Made by a program: the position numbers and the translations under genes. From a virus, in the IMG/VR virus record IMGVR_UViG_3300009545_000002, positions 1 to 64,000 of that record: a stretch of 64,000 bases of DNA; one strand, written 5' to 3'. A model generated the notes under the pieces. That model ran no database searches, was not told the DNA's origin, and was given only the letters and a program-made list of their open reading frames with translations. Within the stretch, counting starts at the first letter, position 1. Each line of letters opens with the position of its first letter. Shown one piece after another: positions 7,008-16,521 of this stretch.

Positions 7008-8565
7008 AGGCGGCGCCGGCGGCTTCTGGTTCGACACCGCCGCGGCAGACCGAGCGGTCGCCTTCTTCAGCGAGTGCCTGACGCACGCGAAGGGCGAGCT
7101 CCAGGGGCAGCCGCTGGTGCTGGCCGACTGGGAGGCCGACCGGATCGTGCGGCCGCTCTTCGGCTGGAAGCGCGCCGACGGCACGCGCCGCTACCGCAAG
7201 GTCTACGTAGAGGTCCCGCGCAAGAACAACAAGAGCACCTTGTGCGCCGGCATCGCGCTCTACCTGCTGCACGCCGACCGCGAGCCTGGTGCCGAGGTCT
7301 ACTCGGCGGCGGCGGATCGCGAGCAGGCGGCGATCGTCTTCGACGTGGCCAAGCAGATGGTCACGCAGTCGCCGCGCCTCCTGCAGCGCACCGAGCTCTA
7401 CCGGCGCGCGATGGTGCACCTCGAGTCGGCCAGCAGCTACAAGGTGCTGTCCGCTGATGCCTTCACGAAGCACGGGCTGAACGCGCACGGCGTGGTCGTC
7501 GACGAGGTCCACGTGCAGCGCAATCGCGAGCTGATCGACGTGCTGTCCACCTCCGTCGGCTCGCGCCGCCAGCCGGTCGAGGTCTACATCACCACCGCCG
7601 GCTTCGACCGCAAGACGATCTGCTGGGAGCTCCACGACTACGCGCAGCGCGTGCTGAAGGGCGTCATCGACGACCCGTACTTCCTGCCGGTCATCTATGC
7701 GGCCGAGCCGACCGACGACTGGACCGACGAGGCCGTGTGGGCGAAGGCGAATCCCGGCCTGGGCAAGTCGATCAAGCTCGAATACCTGCGCGCCGAGTGC
7801 AAGAAGGCCCTCGAGATCGCGGCCTACGAAAACACCTTCAAGCGCCTGCACCTGAACATCTGGACGTCGCAGGAAAACCGCTGGATGCGCGTCGAGCAGA
7901 CCTGGGATCCGTGCAACGCCGCGACGGTGCCGCTGGAGTTGATGAAGGGCCGCCGCGCCTGGCTCGGCATCGACCTGTCTTCCACGACGGACCTGTCGGC
8001 GGTCGTGGCGCTGGTCGCGGATCCGGATGAACCGGGCCAGTTCGACATCGTGCCGTTCTTCTTCGTGCCCGAAGAGCGCATCGAACTGCGCTCGCGCCGC
8101 GACCGCGTGCCGTACCAGCTCTGGCGCGACCAGGGCTTCCTCATCGCCACCGAGGGCGACGTCGTCGACTACGACGTGATCCGCGAGAAGGTGCGCGAGC
8201 TCGGCGAGATCCTGGACGTGCAGGACATCGCGATCGACCGTTGGAATTCGACGGGTCTGCAGACCCAGCTCACGGGCGACGGCTTCGTCGTCACCAAGTT
8301 CGGCCAGGGCTTCGCTTCGATGAGCGGGCCGACCAAGGAGCTCGAGCGGCTGCTGATGTCCAAGGCGCTGCGCCACGGTGGCCACCCGGTGCTGCGCTGG
8401 ATGGCCGACAACGTGGCCGTGAACCAGGACCCGGCCGGCAACATCAAGCCGGACAAGGCCAAGAGTACGGAGCGCATCGACGGCATCGTCGCGCTCGTCA
8501 TGGCCATCGGCCGCGCTCTCGCGGTCGAGGTCGAGGAACCCGCCTACACGATGCTTTTCGTGTAG
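6970..8565 (+). CDS. terL: Terminase large subunit (Terminase_1, HK97-like)
   Basis: 531 aa. The N-terminal ATPase has a Walker-A-like PRKNNKST (~residue 84) and Walker B VVVDEVH (~177). The C-terminal RNase-H-like nuclease shows GIDLSSTTDLSAV (~335) and the terminal acidic motif TERIDGIVAL (~505). Motor and headful/cos nuclease of DNA packaging, acting at the procapsid portal. Length is normal for HK97-type TerL. Confidence 0.95.
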   Translation: MAKKKSAATSSSEGGAGGFWFDTAAADRAVAFFSECLTHAKGELQGQPLVLADWEADRIVRPLFGWKRADGTRRYRKVYVEVPRKNNKSTLCAGIALYLLHADREPGAEVYSAAADREQAAIVFDVAKQMVTQSPRLLQRTELYRRAMVHLESASSYKVLSADAFTKHGLNAHGVVVDEVHVQRNRELIDVLSTSVGSRRQPVEVYITTAGFDRKTICWELHDYAQRVLKGVIDDPYFLPVIYAAEPTDDWTDEAVWAKANPGLGKSIKLEYLRAECKKALEIAAYENTFKRLHLNIWTSQENRWMRVEQTWDPCNAATVPLELMKGRRAWLGIDLSSTTDLSAVVALVADPDEPGQFDIVPFFFVPEERIELRSRRDRVPYQLWRDQGFLIATEGDVVDYDVIREKVRELGEILDVQDIAIDRWNSTGLQTQLTGDGFVVTKFGQGFASMSGPTKELERLLMSKALRHGGHPVLRWMADNVAVNQDPAGNIKPDKAKSTERIDGIVALVMAIGRALAVEVEEPAYTMLFV

Positions 8566-8638
8566 TCGGCCGGGGCAGTCCCGGACTGAATTACCGCGCC
8601 GCTCTCATCAGCTGAGAGCCGCCCCTTTTCTCCATGTT

Positions 8639-8661
8639 GCCCGCCTTCGTGCGGGCACTTT
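8639..8661 (+). terminator. Hairpin between terL and capsid gene
   Basis: GCCCGC-CTTCGT-GCGGGC followed by ACTTTCATTT. The loop sequence is identical to that of the terminator at 17.75 kb. The T-tract is weak, so it may only attenuate terL read-through or protect the capsid mRNA 5' end; the capsid gene starts 18 nt later. Confidence 0.45.
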
Positions 8662-8678
8662 CATTTGCGGAGTGCGAA

Positions 8679-10667
8679 ATGCTCAAACGCGCGTATTCGA
8701 CTTTCGAGGTCAAGGCCATCGGTGACAACGGCGCCGGCAAGCGAACCTTCACCGGCATCGCCACCACGCCAGCGCCGGACCGCATGGGCGACGTCGTCGA
8801 GCCGACCGGCGCTCAGTTCACTCTGCCGATTCCGCTGCTCTGGCAGCACAACAGCGACCAGCCGATCGGCTGGGTGCGGACCGCGAAGGTCACCAAGAGC
8901 GGCATCGAGGTCGAGTGCGAGGTGGCCGACATCAGCGAACCCGGCACCTTGAAGGACCGGCTCGACGAGGCCTGGCAGTCCATCAAGGCCAAGCTCGTGC
9001 GCGGGCTTTCGATCGGCTTCAACGCCCTCGAGAGCGCGCGCATCAAGGACACCTACAGCTACCACTACCTGAAGTGGGAACTGCTCGAACTTTCCCCCGT
9101 GACGATCCCGGCCAACGCCGAGGCATCGATCGCAACCATCAAGTCGTTCGACCGTCAGCAGCGCGCCGCGTCCGGTGAGCCTGCCTTCGTCGTGCGCTTG
9201 GTTCCTTCTCCCGGCGCTTCGGGATCAACCCCTGTCATTCCGAACAGCCCGAAAGGCAACACCATGAGAACCATTGCAGAGCAGATCAGTGCGTTCAAGA
9301 CGAAGCGCCAAACCGGCGCGGACCGCATGAACGCCATCATGGCGGCGGCGGCCGAAGAAGGCCGCACGCTCGATGAAACCGAGACCGAGGAGTACGACAC
9401 CCTCGTCGCCGAGATCAAGAGTCTCGACACGCACATCGTTCGCCTCGAGCAGCATGAAGCGCAGATCGTCAGGACCGCGGTCGCGGTCACCGCCGGCGCT
9501 GCTGCCGGCGCGACTGCCGGCGCCGAACACCATGGCGTCGAGGTCCGCGGCGGCGTCATCAGCGTGCGCCCGAACATCGCCAAGGGAACGGCCTTCGTGC
9601 GCTACGCGCTGATGAAGCTGCAGGCCAACGGCGACCCGGGCCGCGCCGCCGAGCTCGCCAAGCGCTTCAAGGACACGACGCCGGAGGTCGCCGAAGTGCT
9701 GCGCGCCGAGTACTCGATGGGCGAGAGCGTGCTGAAGGCGGCGGTCGCGGCCGGCAACACCACCGACACGACGTGGGCTGGCCCGCTGGCCTACTACAAC
9801 AACATGGCGGGCGAGTTCATCGAACTGCTGCGCCCGAAGACGATCCTCGGGCGCATCTCGGGTTTCCGTGCGGTGCCGTTCCTGACGCGCATCCCGCGGC
9901 AGACCTCCGGTGTGTCGGGCAAGTGGGTCGGTGAAGGCAGCCCGAAGCCGGTTCAAGCGATGGGCTTCGACGCGATCACGCTGGCCTTCTCGAAGGCCTC
10001 GGTGATCATCGCGCTGACCGAGGAAATCGTCCGCATGTCGACGCCTTCGGCCGAGGCGCTGGCGCAGTCCGACATGATCAAGGGCGTCTCGCAGTACCTC
10101 GACGTGCAGTTCATCGACCCGTCGGTCGCGCCGATCAGCGGCGTCAGCCCTGGGGCCATCACCAACGGCTTGACCGCCGTTGCGTCGAGCGGCTCCACGC
10201 TGGCGCAGATCGAGGCGGACATCTCGGCGGTGATGATGAAGCTCGTCAACGCAAACCTCGATCTGTCGACGGCGGTCTGGGTGATGAACCCGCGCACCGC
10301 GCTCTACCTGTCGTTGGTGCGCACGACGCAAGGCCCATACGCCTTCCCCGGCATCAACGTGCAGGGCGGCGTGTTCCATGGCCTGAACGTGATCACGTCG
10401 AACAACGTGCCGGTCTCGGGCTCGCCCGGCACCACGATCATCGTGCTGATGGATCCGAGCGAGATCCTGATGGCCGATGACGGCGCGGTCACCGTCGATA
10501 TGTCGCGCGAGGCATCGCTGCAGATGAGCGATTCGCCGTCGGCCGGCGCGCAGCAGCTGGTCTCGCTGTGGCAGAACAACATGGTGGGCTTGCGGGCCGA
10601 GCGCTACATCAACTGGCAGCGCCGGCGCAACGCTGCGGTGGGGCTCATCTCCGGCGTCGCGTACTGA
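8679..10667 (+). CDS. Prohead protease-major capsid protein fusion (HK97 fold)
   Basis: 662 aa, about the sum of a protease and a capsid protein. Start ATG at 8679 with GGAGTG upstream. Residues ~1-170 are an HK97 prohead protease (LLWQHNSDQPIG with the catalytic His, VRGLSIGF with the catalytic Ser). Then a linker (GNTMRTIAEQISAFKTKRQT), a coiled scaffold-like delta domain (~200-280) and the capsid domain (RISGFRAVPFLTRIP, WVGEGSPKPV, NPRTALYLSLVRT). In HK97 these are gp4 and gp5; here they are one frame, so maturation must separate them in cis or in trans. Confidence 0.9.
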   Translation: MLKRAYSTFEVKAIGDNGAGKRTFTGIATTPAPDRMGDVVEPTGAQFTLPIPLLWQHNSDQPIGWVRTAKVTKSGIEVECEVADISEPGTLKDRLDEAWQSIKAKLVRGLSIGFNALESARIKDTYSYHYLKWELLELSPVTIPANAEASIATIKSFDRQQRAASGEPAFVVRLVPSPGASGSTPVIPNSPKGNTMRTIAEQISAFKTKRQTGADRMNAIMAAAAEEGRTLDETETEEYDTLVAEIKSLDTHIVRLEQHEAQIVRTAVAVTAGAAAGATAGAEHHGVEVRGGVISVRPNIAKGTAFVRYALMKLQANGDPGRAAELAKRFKDTTPEVAEVLRAEYSMGESVLKAAVAAGNTTDTTWAGPLAYYNNMAGEFIELLRPKTILGRISGFRAVPFLTRIPRQTSGVSGKWVGEGSPKPVQAMGFDAITLAFSKASVIIALTEEIVRMSTPSAEALAQSDMIKGVSQYLDVQFIDPSVAPISGVSPGAITNGLTAVASSGSTLAQIEADISAVMMKLVNANLDLSTAVWVMNPRTALYLSLVRTTQGPYAFPGINVQGGVFHGLNVITSNNVPVSGSPGTTIIVLMDPSEILMADDGAVTVDMSREASLQMSDSPSAGAQQLVSLWQNNMVGLRAERYINWQRRRNAAVGLISGVAY

Positions 10668-10852
10668 TGTCGGCCAAGCGCTCACCCGCCGCCTCCGGGC
10701 GGAAGAAGGGCGACGACAAGGCGCGGCCGGCCGGTGCAGTCGAGGCGACACGTGGTCGCGCCTCTGCACCGGCCGGCAGCCAGACCACGGCCGTCGGCGA
10801 CGCGGCGCCCGTGGGTCGATACCGGCGTCGAGACATGCGTGCGGTCAAATGA
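10667..10852 (+). CDS. Small basic hypothetical protein between capsid and portal
   Basis: 61 aa, very basic and low-complexity (SAKRSPAASGRKKGDDKARP). Its ATG overlaps the capsid stop and its stop overlaps the portal ATG (ATGA both times), so it is translationally coupled. Possibly an accessory head protein; no domain is visible. Confidence 0.55.
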   Translation: MSAKRSPAASGRKKGDDKARPAGAVEATRGRASAPAGSQTTAVGDAAPVGRYRRRDMRAVK

Positions 10853-12327
10853 ACCTCTTCGGCTTGCAGATTTCACTCGGCAAGGCCGGGCCGCCGGCAA
10901 CGGTCCCCGCGCCGGTGATGAACGGCGCTGCCTCGGTGTTCGGCTTCATCCGCGAGAGCTTTGCCGGCGCCTGGCAGCGCAATATCGAGGTCGACTCGCG
11001 AGAGTCGGTCCTCGCCTTTGCGGCGGTCTATGCCTGCGTGCGCCGGATTTCTTCGGACATCGCGAAGCTGCCGATCGACCTGGTGGAAGAGCAAGACGAC
11101 GGCACCTGGCCGGTCGTGCAGATCAACTCGCCGTTCCTGCCGGTGCTGGCCAAGCCGAACCGCTACCAGACGCGGATCCAGTTCATCGCCGACTGGATCA
11201 TTGCCAAGCTCCTCTACGGCAACGCCTACATCCTCAAGGAGCGCGATGCCCGCGGCATTGTCATCGCGCTTTACCCGCTGATGCCGCTGCGGGTCACGCC
11301 GCTGGTCGGCATCGACGGTTCGGTCTGGTACCGCCTCGGCCAAGACCTGCTCGCCGGCGTCGAGGACCAGTACATCGTGCCCGCGAGCGAGATCATCCAC
11401 GACAAGGACGTGACGCTCTTTCACCCGCTGATCGGCATCTCGCCCATCTATGCCTGCGGGTCTTCCGCCACGCAGGGCAACCGCATTCAGGCGAACTCGG
11501 CCAAGTTCTTCGAGAACATGAGCCGCCCGAGCGGCATGCTGACGGCGCCCGGCACGATCAAGGAAGACACCGCGGCGCGCCTGAAGAAGCACTGGGAAGA
11601 GAACTTCTCGGGCTCCAATCTCGGCCGCCTGGCGGTGCTCGGCGATGGCCTGACCTATGCGCCGATGACCATCCCGCCGCAGGATGCCCAGCTGATCCAG
11701 CAGCTCGGCTGGACGGTCGACGACGTGGCGCGCGCCTTTGGCGTGCCGCTCTACAAGATCAACGCCGGGACCATGCCGACGCACACCAGCGTCGAGGCGC
11801 TCGATCTCCAGTATTACACCGGCTGCCTGCAGGTGCTGATGCAGAGCCTCGAGCTCTGCCTCGACGAAGGCCTCTCGCTGCCGCCGCGCTACGACGTGCG
11901 CTTCAACCTGGACAACCTCCTGCGCATGGACAGCGCAACGCGCTTCATCGGCTACCAACAGGCGATCAATGCCGGCTGGATGAAACCGAACGAGGCGCGC
12001 CTGCGCGAGAACCTGGCGCCTGTCCCCGGCGGCGGCACGCCGTATCTGCAGGTGCAGAACTACTCGCTCGCCGCGCTCGCACGGCGCGACCAGCTCGCCG
12101 AGCAAGGCGCTCCGGGCCCTGCCAACGCACCGAGCGACCCGACGGCGGCACCGACGCCCGACGCGACCCCGGTGCTGCCCGCCGCGCCGAACCCGGGGGC
12201 AGGGCAGGCCGCAGCTGAAGCGGCCGCTGCCGCCAAAGCCATGGATGCCGAGTGCGTCGTAGCCGTCGCCGAGGTGATGCGCGGCCTGCTTTTGCCTGAC
12301 GATGAGGAGCACCACGAGCATGTTTGA
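10849..12327 (+). CDS. Portal protein (HK97 family)
   Basis: 492 aa. Typical HK97/SPP1 portal features: VYACVRRISSDIAKLPIDL near residue 60, LLYGNAYILKERD, the HDKDVTLFHPLIGISPI motif and the VDDVARAFGVPLYKI segment. An Ala/Pro-rich acidic tail (~410-492) is longer than usual. It forms the dodecameric DNA channel at the unique capsid vertex. Confidence 0.93.
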   Translation: MNLFGLQISLGKAGPPATVPAPVMNGAASVFGFIRESFAGAWQRNIEVDSRESVLAFAAVYACVRRISSDIAKLPIDLVEEQDDGTWPVVQINSPFLPVLAKPNRYQTRIQFIADWIIAKLLYGNAYILKERDARGIVIALYPLMPLRVTPLVGIDGSVWYRLGQDLLAGVEDQYIVPASEIIHDKDVTLFHPLIGISPIYACGSSATQGNRIQANSAKFFENMSRPSGMLTAPGTIKEDTAARLKKHWEENFSGSNLGRLAVLGDGLTYAPMTIPPQDAQLIQQLGWTVDDVARAFGVPLYKINAGTMPTHTSVEALDLQYYTGCLQVLMQSLELCLDEGLSLPPRYDVRFNLDNLLRMDSATRFIGYQQAINAGWMKPNEARLRENLAPVPGGGTPYLQVQNYSLAALARRDQLAEQGAPGPANAPSDPTAAPTPDATPVLPAAPNPGAGQAAAEAAAAAKAMDAECVVAVAEVMRGLLLPDDEEHHEHV

Positions 12328-13867
12328 CGGCAAGGTTTTCGGCGAACAAATAACGCTCGTCGTGCGCGCCTACATGGCGAAGGCGCTCGGCGGTCTCTCA
12401 CTGCGCATCGCCGAGCTGGAGCGCCGCATGGCCGCGCTGCCCGAGCCGCGGCAAGGCGCGCCTGGCAAGGACGCCGATCCTGCGCTCATCGCGCGCGAGG
12501 TCGAGGCGGCTGTCAAGGCGCTACCCGGCCCGGACCTGGCCGCGATCGCCGATCTCGCGGTGGCGCGGATGCCGGCCCCGGCCGCCGGCAAGGATGCGGA
12601 TCCGGAGGTGATTCGGGAGCAGGTCGCCGCCGCGGTCGCGGCGCTGCCGACGCCTGATCTCCACGCGATCGCTGCGCTGGTGCCGCCGCCCAAAGACGGC
12701 CAGGACGCCGACCCCGCGGTGATCGCCGAGCAGGTGGCTGCCGCGGTCGCGGCGCTGCCGGCGCCGGACCTGGCCGCGATCGCCGCGCTCGTGCCGCAGC
12801 CGGATCCTGCGGCGATCGCGGCCCTCGTGCCGTCGCCCAAGGACGGGCGCGATGCCGACCCGGCGCTGATTGCCGAGCTGGTCAGTGAACGCGTCGCCGC
12901 CGCCGTGGCCGAGCTCCCACCGCCCGAGGCGGGCAAGGATGGCAAGGACGCCGATCCGGAAGTCGTGCGCGCGCTGGTGCTGGAGGCGGTCGCACAGATC
13001 CCGGCGCCGCGCGACGGCCAGGACGCCGATCCGGAGGTGCTGCGTGCCGAGGTCGAACGTGCCGTCGCGGCGCTGCCCGCTCCGGCTCCCGGCAAGGACG
13101 CTGACCCGGAGCTCGTGCGGAGCCTGGTGCAGGAAGCCGTCGCCGCGCTGCCCGCGCCGAAGGACGGTCAGAGCGTCAGCCTCGACGACGTGCGGCCGCT
13201 GCTCACCGAGGAGGTGGCCAAGGCTGTCGCGCTGGTGCCCAAGCCGAAGGACGGCGAGAGCGTTCCGATCGAGCAGGTGCAACGCATGATCGATGAGGCG
13301 GTCACGATCGCTGTCGCCGCCGCCGTCTCGAAGGTCGTCGACGCGATGCCGGTTGCCAAGGACGGCCGAGACGCCATGCAGATCGAGATCCTGCCGGCGA
13401 TCGACCCGCAGCGCTCCTATCCGCGCGGCACCTTCGCCACCCACGCCGGCGGCTTGTGGCGCGCCTTCGAGACCACCACCGAGATGAAGGGCTGGGAGTG
13501 CATCACCAACGGCATCGAGCACATCGGCGCGAAGGAAGCCGGCGACCCGCGCCACTGGGTGGTGTCGGTCAGAACCTCGAACGGCAAATCGCTCGACTTG
13601 CCTTTCAGCACGCCCGCGATGATCTACCGCGGGATCTGGAAGGAAGGCCGCTACGAGCACGGCGATGCGGTCACCCGTGACGGGTCGACCTGGCACGCCA
13701 ACGTCGACACCGTCGGCGTCCCGGGTTCTTCGTCCGACTGGCAGCTCTGCACCAAGCGCGGCCGCGACGGCAAGGACGGGCTGCGCGGCTTGAAGGGCGA
13801 CACCGGCGCTCCTGGCCGGCCTGGCCGCGATCTCACGCAACTCCTCTTCGATGGGCACAAGCAATGA
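12320..13867 (+). CDS. Repeat-rich structural protein with carbohydrate-binding and collagen-like segments
   Basis: 515 aa from the ATG at 12320 (GAGGAG 11 nt upstream; overlaps the portal gene by 8 nt). Residues ~45-350 are about eight imperfect repeats of the type KDGxDADPxxIxxxVxxAVAALP. Residues ~400-480 (IYRGIWKEGRYEHGDAVTRDGSTW) resemble a chitin-type CBM5/12 carbohydrate-binding module. The C-terminus has collagen-like GxY triplets (GRDGKDGLRGLKGDTGAPG). Likely an elongated capsid decoration or fibre; its position suggests head attachment, but a function is not shown. Confidence 0.7.
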   Translation: MFDGKVFGEQITLVVRAYMAKALGGLSLRIAELERRMAALPEPRQGAPGKDADPALIAREVEAAVKALPGPDLAAIADLAVARMPAPAAGKDADPEVIREQVAAAVAALPTPDLHAIAALVPPPKDGQDADPAVIAEQVAAAVAALPAPDLAAIAALVPQPDPAAIAALVPSPKDGRDADPALIAELVSERVAAAVAELPPPEAGKDGKDADPEVVRALVLEAVAQIPAPRDGQDADPEVLRAEVERAVAALPAPAPGKDADPELVRSLVQEAVAALPAPKDGQSVSLDDVRPLLTEEVAKAVALVPKPKDGESVPIEQVQRMIDEAVTIAVAAAVSKVVDAMPVAKDGRDAMQIEILPAIDPQRSYPRGTFATHAGGLWRAFETTTEMKGWECITNGIEHIGAKEAGDPRHWVVSVRTSNGKSLDLPFSTPAMIYRGIWKEGRYEHGDAVTRDGSTWHANVDTVGVPGSSSDWQLCTKRGRDGKDGLRGLKGDTGAPGRPGRDLTQLLFDGHKQ

Positions 13868-14490
13868 ACAATCTCTGGAGCGTGCCGCGCTTTTGGCGTG
13901 GCAAGACGGTCGCCATTCTCGCGAGCGGCCCTTCGATGTCGCCGGCGGTCGCGGCGGCGGTGCGCGCGTGGCGCCTGCCTTGCATCGTGATCAACGACAC
14001 GTTCAAGCTCGCGCCGTGGGCGGACTTGCTCTATGCCGCCGATGTCGGCTGGTGGGATTGCCGGCCGCAGGCGCTGGACTTCGACGGCCTGAAGGTCAGC
14101 CTGCAGCCAACGTCGGGCCGGCTGCCTGCGCAGGTGCTGCAACTCCTCAACAGCGGCGAAACCGGGTTCGACCCGGATCCGCACTGCCTGCGCACCGGCG
14201 GCAACGGCGGCTACCAGGCGCTGCACCTGGCCGTGCACGCCGGCGCCGCGCGCGTGCTGCTGTTCGGCTTCGACATGCGCGGGTCGCACTGGCATGGGGA
14301 CCATGAAGCCCCGCTGCGCAACCCCAAGCCGCACCAGTTCGCCAACTGGATCGAGCGGTTCGCGGCGGTCGCGCCTGAGCTCGCGCGGCGCGGCGTCGAT
14401 GTCGTCAACTGCACGCCCGATTCGGACTTGACGTGCTTCCGCTTCGCGTCGCTCTGCGACCTGCGGCAACTGGACGCGGTCGCAGCATGA
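13864..14490 (+). CDS. Putative sugar/nucleotide-binding protein of the glycan cassette
   Basis: 208 aa, Rossmann-like. AILASGPSMS at the N-terminus and IVINDTFKLAPWADLLYAAD recall the MptE/DUF115-like or sialyltransferase-like folds found in bacterial glycan clusters. ATGA-type coupling to both neighbours. Its substrate is unknown; the context of a GT9-like and a TylF-like gene points to modification of a glycan. Confidence 0.5.
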   Translation: MNNLWSVPRFWRGKTVAILASGPSMSPAVAAAVRAWRLPCIVINDTFKLAPWADLLYAADVGWWDCRPQALDFDGLKVSLQPTSGRLPAQVLQLLNSGETGFDPDPHCLRTGGNGGYQALHLAVHAGAARVLLFGFDMRGSHWHGDHEAPLRNPKPHQFANWIERFAAVAPELARRGVDVVNCTPDSDLTCFRFASLCDLRQLDAVAA

Positions 14491-15380
14491 GGCCGCTCTA
14501 CGTGGCCGGGATGCACGGCCTGGGCGACAACCTGCATCAGCGCGCGGTGATGCGCCAGCTCGTCGAGCGCCGCTCCGTCTGGCTCGAGACGCCGTGGCCC
14601 TGCCTCTACGAAGACATCCACGGCCTGAACGTGGTCGGCAAGGGCTCGCACCTTCGCACGCAGGCGCGCAACGCCGCGCGCGAGGCCGATCGCTACAGCA
14701 AGGAGCCGGTGCCGAAGGATGCCGAGCTGCTCGAGGTGCGCTACATGCCCGACGACGTGCGCCGCCTCGGCTCGGTGCTCGCGGCCATGTGCAAGACCTG
14801 CGGCGTCGACTATGCCAAGGCCGACTTCCGCCTCGACGTCCCCTCGGCCTGGCGCAAGAAAGGCGACGCCTTCCTGCGCAAGCTCCGTCCGCAGAAGCCG
14901 CTGATGATCTTCCGCCCGCTCGTCGAGCGCGCCGAGTGGGGCGGCAACGCGCCGCGCAATCCCGACCCCTACGCCTACCGCGACCTGTACCTCGGGCTGC
15001 GCGATCGCTACCACGTGCTCAGCATCGCGGATCTCGAGCCGCACGCCGAATGGATGGTCGGGGAGCGGGTTCAGGCCGACACCGAACTGCATCGCGGCGA
15101 GCTCGACATCGAGACGCTCGCCGCGGTCTTCGCGCAGGCGGCGCTCGTCTTCACCGCGCCGGGCTTCCCGGTGATCCTCTCGCAGGCCGTCGGCGTGCCG
15201 GTGATCGTGCCCTTCGGTGGCTACGAAAACTCCTCCTCCTACAGCGCCGGCGCGCGCTACAGCCCATACCTCGGTCTCGACGTGATCCGCCCATGCCAGT
15301 GCTTCAGCCATCGCCACGACTGCGACAAGCGCATGGACGTGGCGGCCGCGCGCACGCGCATTCAGGAGTTCCTCCGATGA
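14487..15380 (+). CDS. Glycosyltransferase family 9-like (heptosyltransferase-like)
   Basis: 297 aa from ATG 14487, overlapping the upstream stop. GMHGLGDNLHQRAV near the N-terminus, LYLGLRDRYHVLSI in the middle and FTAPGFPVILSQAVGVPVIVPFGG near residue 240 are the pattern of GT9/ADP-heptose-LPS-heptosyltransferase GT-B enzymes, where the C-terminal domain binds the nucleotide sugar. Could glycosylate virion proteins or host surface sugars. Confidence 0.65.
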   Translation: MRPLYVAGMHGLGDNLHQRAVMRQLVERRSVWLETPWPCLYEDIHGLNVVGKGSHLRTQARNAAREADRYSKEPVPKDAELLEVRYMPDDVRRLGSVLAAMCKTCGVDYAKADFRLDVPSAWRKKGDAFLRKLRPQKPLMIFRPLVERAEWGGNAPRNPDPYAYRDLYLGLRDRYHVLSIADLEPHAEWMVGERVQADTELHRGELDIETLAAVFAQAALVFTAPGFPVILSQAVGVPVIVPFGGYENSSSYSAGARYSPYLGLDVIRPCQCFSHRHDCDKRMDVAAARTRIQEFLR

Positions 15381-15907
15381 GCAGCATCCTCGGTGAAGTC
15401 AAGTTGCAGGCGCTGCGTGGTCTGATGGCGCGTGCCGCTCACGTGCCCGGCAGCGTGGCCGAGTGCGGCGTCTATCGCGGCGGCACCCTGTCGGAGATGC
15501 TGCGGGCCTTCCCGGGCCGCACCGTCTACGGCTTCGACACCTTCGAGGGCCTGCCGGAGCAAGCCTGGGCGCCGGGCGAGGTGCATTCGCCGGGCGACTT
15601 CGCCGACGTGCCCGGACTCGAGGAGATCGCCCGCGGCGCCGCCGGCGCGCGGCTCGTGCCGGGCATCTTTCCGGAAAGCGCCGACGGCATCGAGGGCCCG
15701 TTCGCGTTCGTGCACGTCGACTTCGACTTCGAGGCTTCCACGGTCGCCGCGATCGACTGGTTCGTGCCGCGCATGTCGCCCGGCGGCCTGATCGTCTTCG
15801 ACGATTACAAGTGGGAGCATTGCCCGGGCGTCGAGCGGGCGATCACCGCGGCTGGCCTGGCCATCACCGAGTCGGCCGAGTACCAATGCTTCTGGGTGGC
15901 ACCATGA
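15377..15907 (+). CDS. TylF/MycF-like sugar O-methyltransferase
   Basis: 176 aa. SVAECGVYRGGTLSEMLRAF is the SAM-binding motif I region, VYGFDTFEGLPE follows, and HVDFDFEASTVAAI and GGLIVFDDYKW provide metal/catalytic acidic residues of macrocin-O-methyltransferase-like enzymes. Shorter than free-standing TylF (~270 aa), as is usual for phage and LPS-cluster versions. Last gene of the three-gene sugar cassette. Confidence 0.75.
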   Translation: MSSILGEVKLQALRGLMARAAHVPGSVAECGVYRGGTLSEMLRAFPGRTVYGFDTFEGLPEQAWAPGEVHSPGDFADVPGLEEIARGAAGARLVPGIFPESADGIEGPFAFVHVDFDFEASTVAAIDWFVPRMSPGGLIVFDDYKWEHCPGVERAITAAGLAITESAEYQCFWVAP

Positions 15908-16521
15908 CGCCCCTCGCGAACCTGCGCCAGATCGGCGGCCCGACGGCCGAGCCGCTGACGTTGCTGGAGGCGCGCATTCACCTGCGGCAGGACTTCGACG
16001 GCGACTCGCCGATGCCGCCGGCGCCCGACGACTCCTGGCTCTCCGACAAGATCACCGCGGCGCGCGAGTTCGCCGAGGACTTCATCGGCGTGCCGCTCAC
16101 CGACGCGACCTACCTCTGGCGCGCCGATGCCTTCACCGACAACTTCCCCTTGCCCGAAGGCACCGCGGAGGTCGTCGCCGTCAGCTACCTCGACGCCGAC
16201 GGCACGACGGTGGCGACCGTCGATCCGACGATCTACTACTTCGACGAAGGCGCGCCGCAGCTGGTGCTGCTGCCTGGCGCCTCGTGGCCGGTGATCAGCA
16301 CGCTGCCGGGCGCGGTGCGCGTGACGCTGCGCGGCGGCTACGGCACGGGCGACTCGCCGCCGGCGCCGGTGCCGGCGCGCGTGCGCCACGCGATGCTGCT
16401 GCTCATCGGGCACTGGTGGCTCAACCGCGAGGCGGCCGTCATCGCGCCGGCAGCAACTGATATTCCATTCGGTGTCGAAGCGCTGCTGCGCCCGTTGCGG
16501 GTGCGGCTCGGGATGGCCTGA
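15904..16521 (+). CDS. Head-tail connector (phiE125 gp8 / gp6-like)
   Basis: 205 aa. Starts with the family pattern PTAEPLTLLEARIHLR (TIGR02215), then the helical DSWLSDKITAAREFAEDFIG and the C-terminal RHAMLLLIGHWWLNREA. It forms the adaptor ring below the portal. ATGA overlap with the methyltransferase gene. Confidence 0.88.
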   Translation: MTPLANLRQIGGPTAEPLTLLEARIHLRQDFDGDSPMPPAPDDSWLSDKITAAREFAEDFIGVPLTDATYLWRADAFTDNFPLPEGTAEVVAVSYLDADGTTVATVDPTIYYFDEGAPQLVLLPGASWPVISTLPGAVRVTLRGGYGTGDSPPAPVPARVRHAMLLLIGHWWLNREAAVIAPAATDIPFGVEALLRPLRVRLGMA

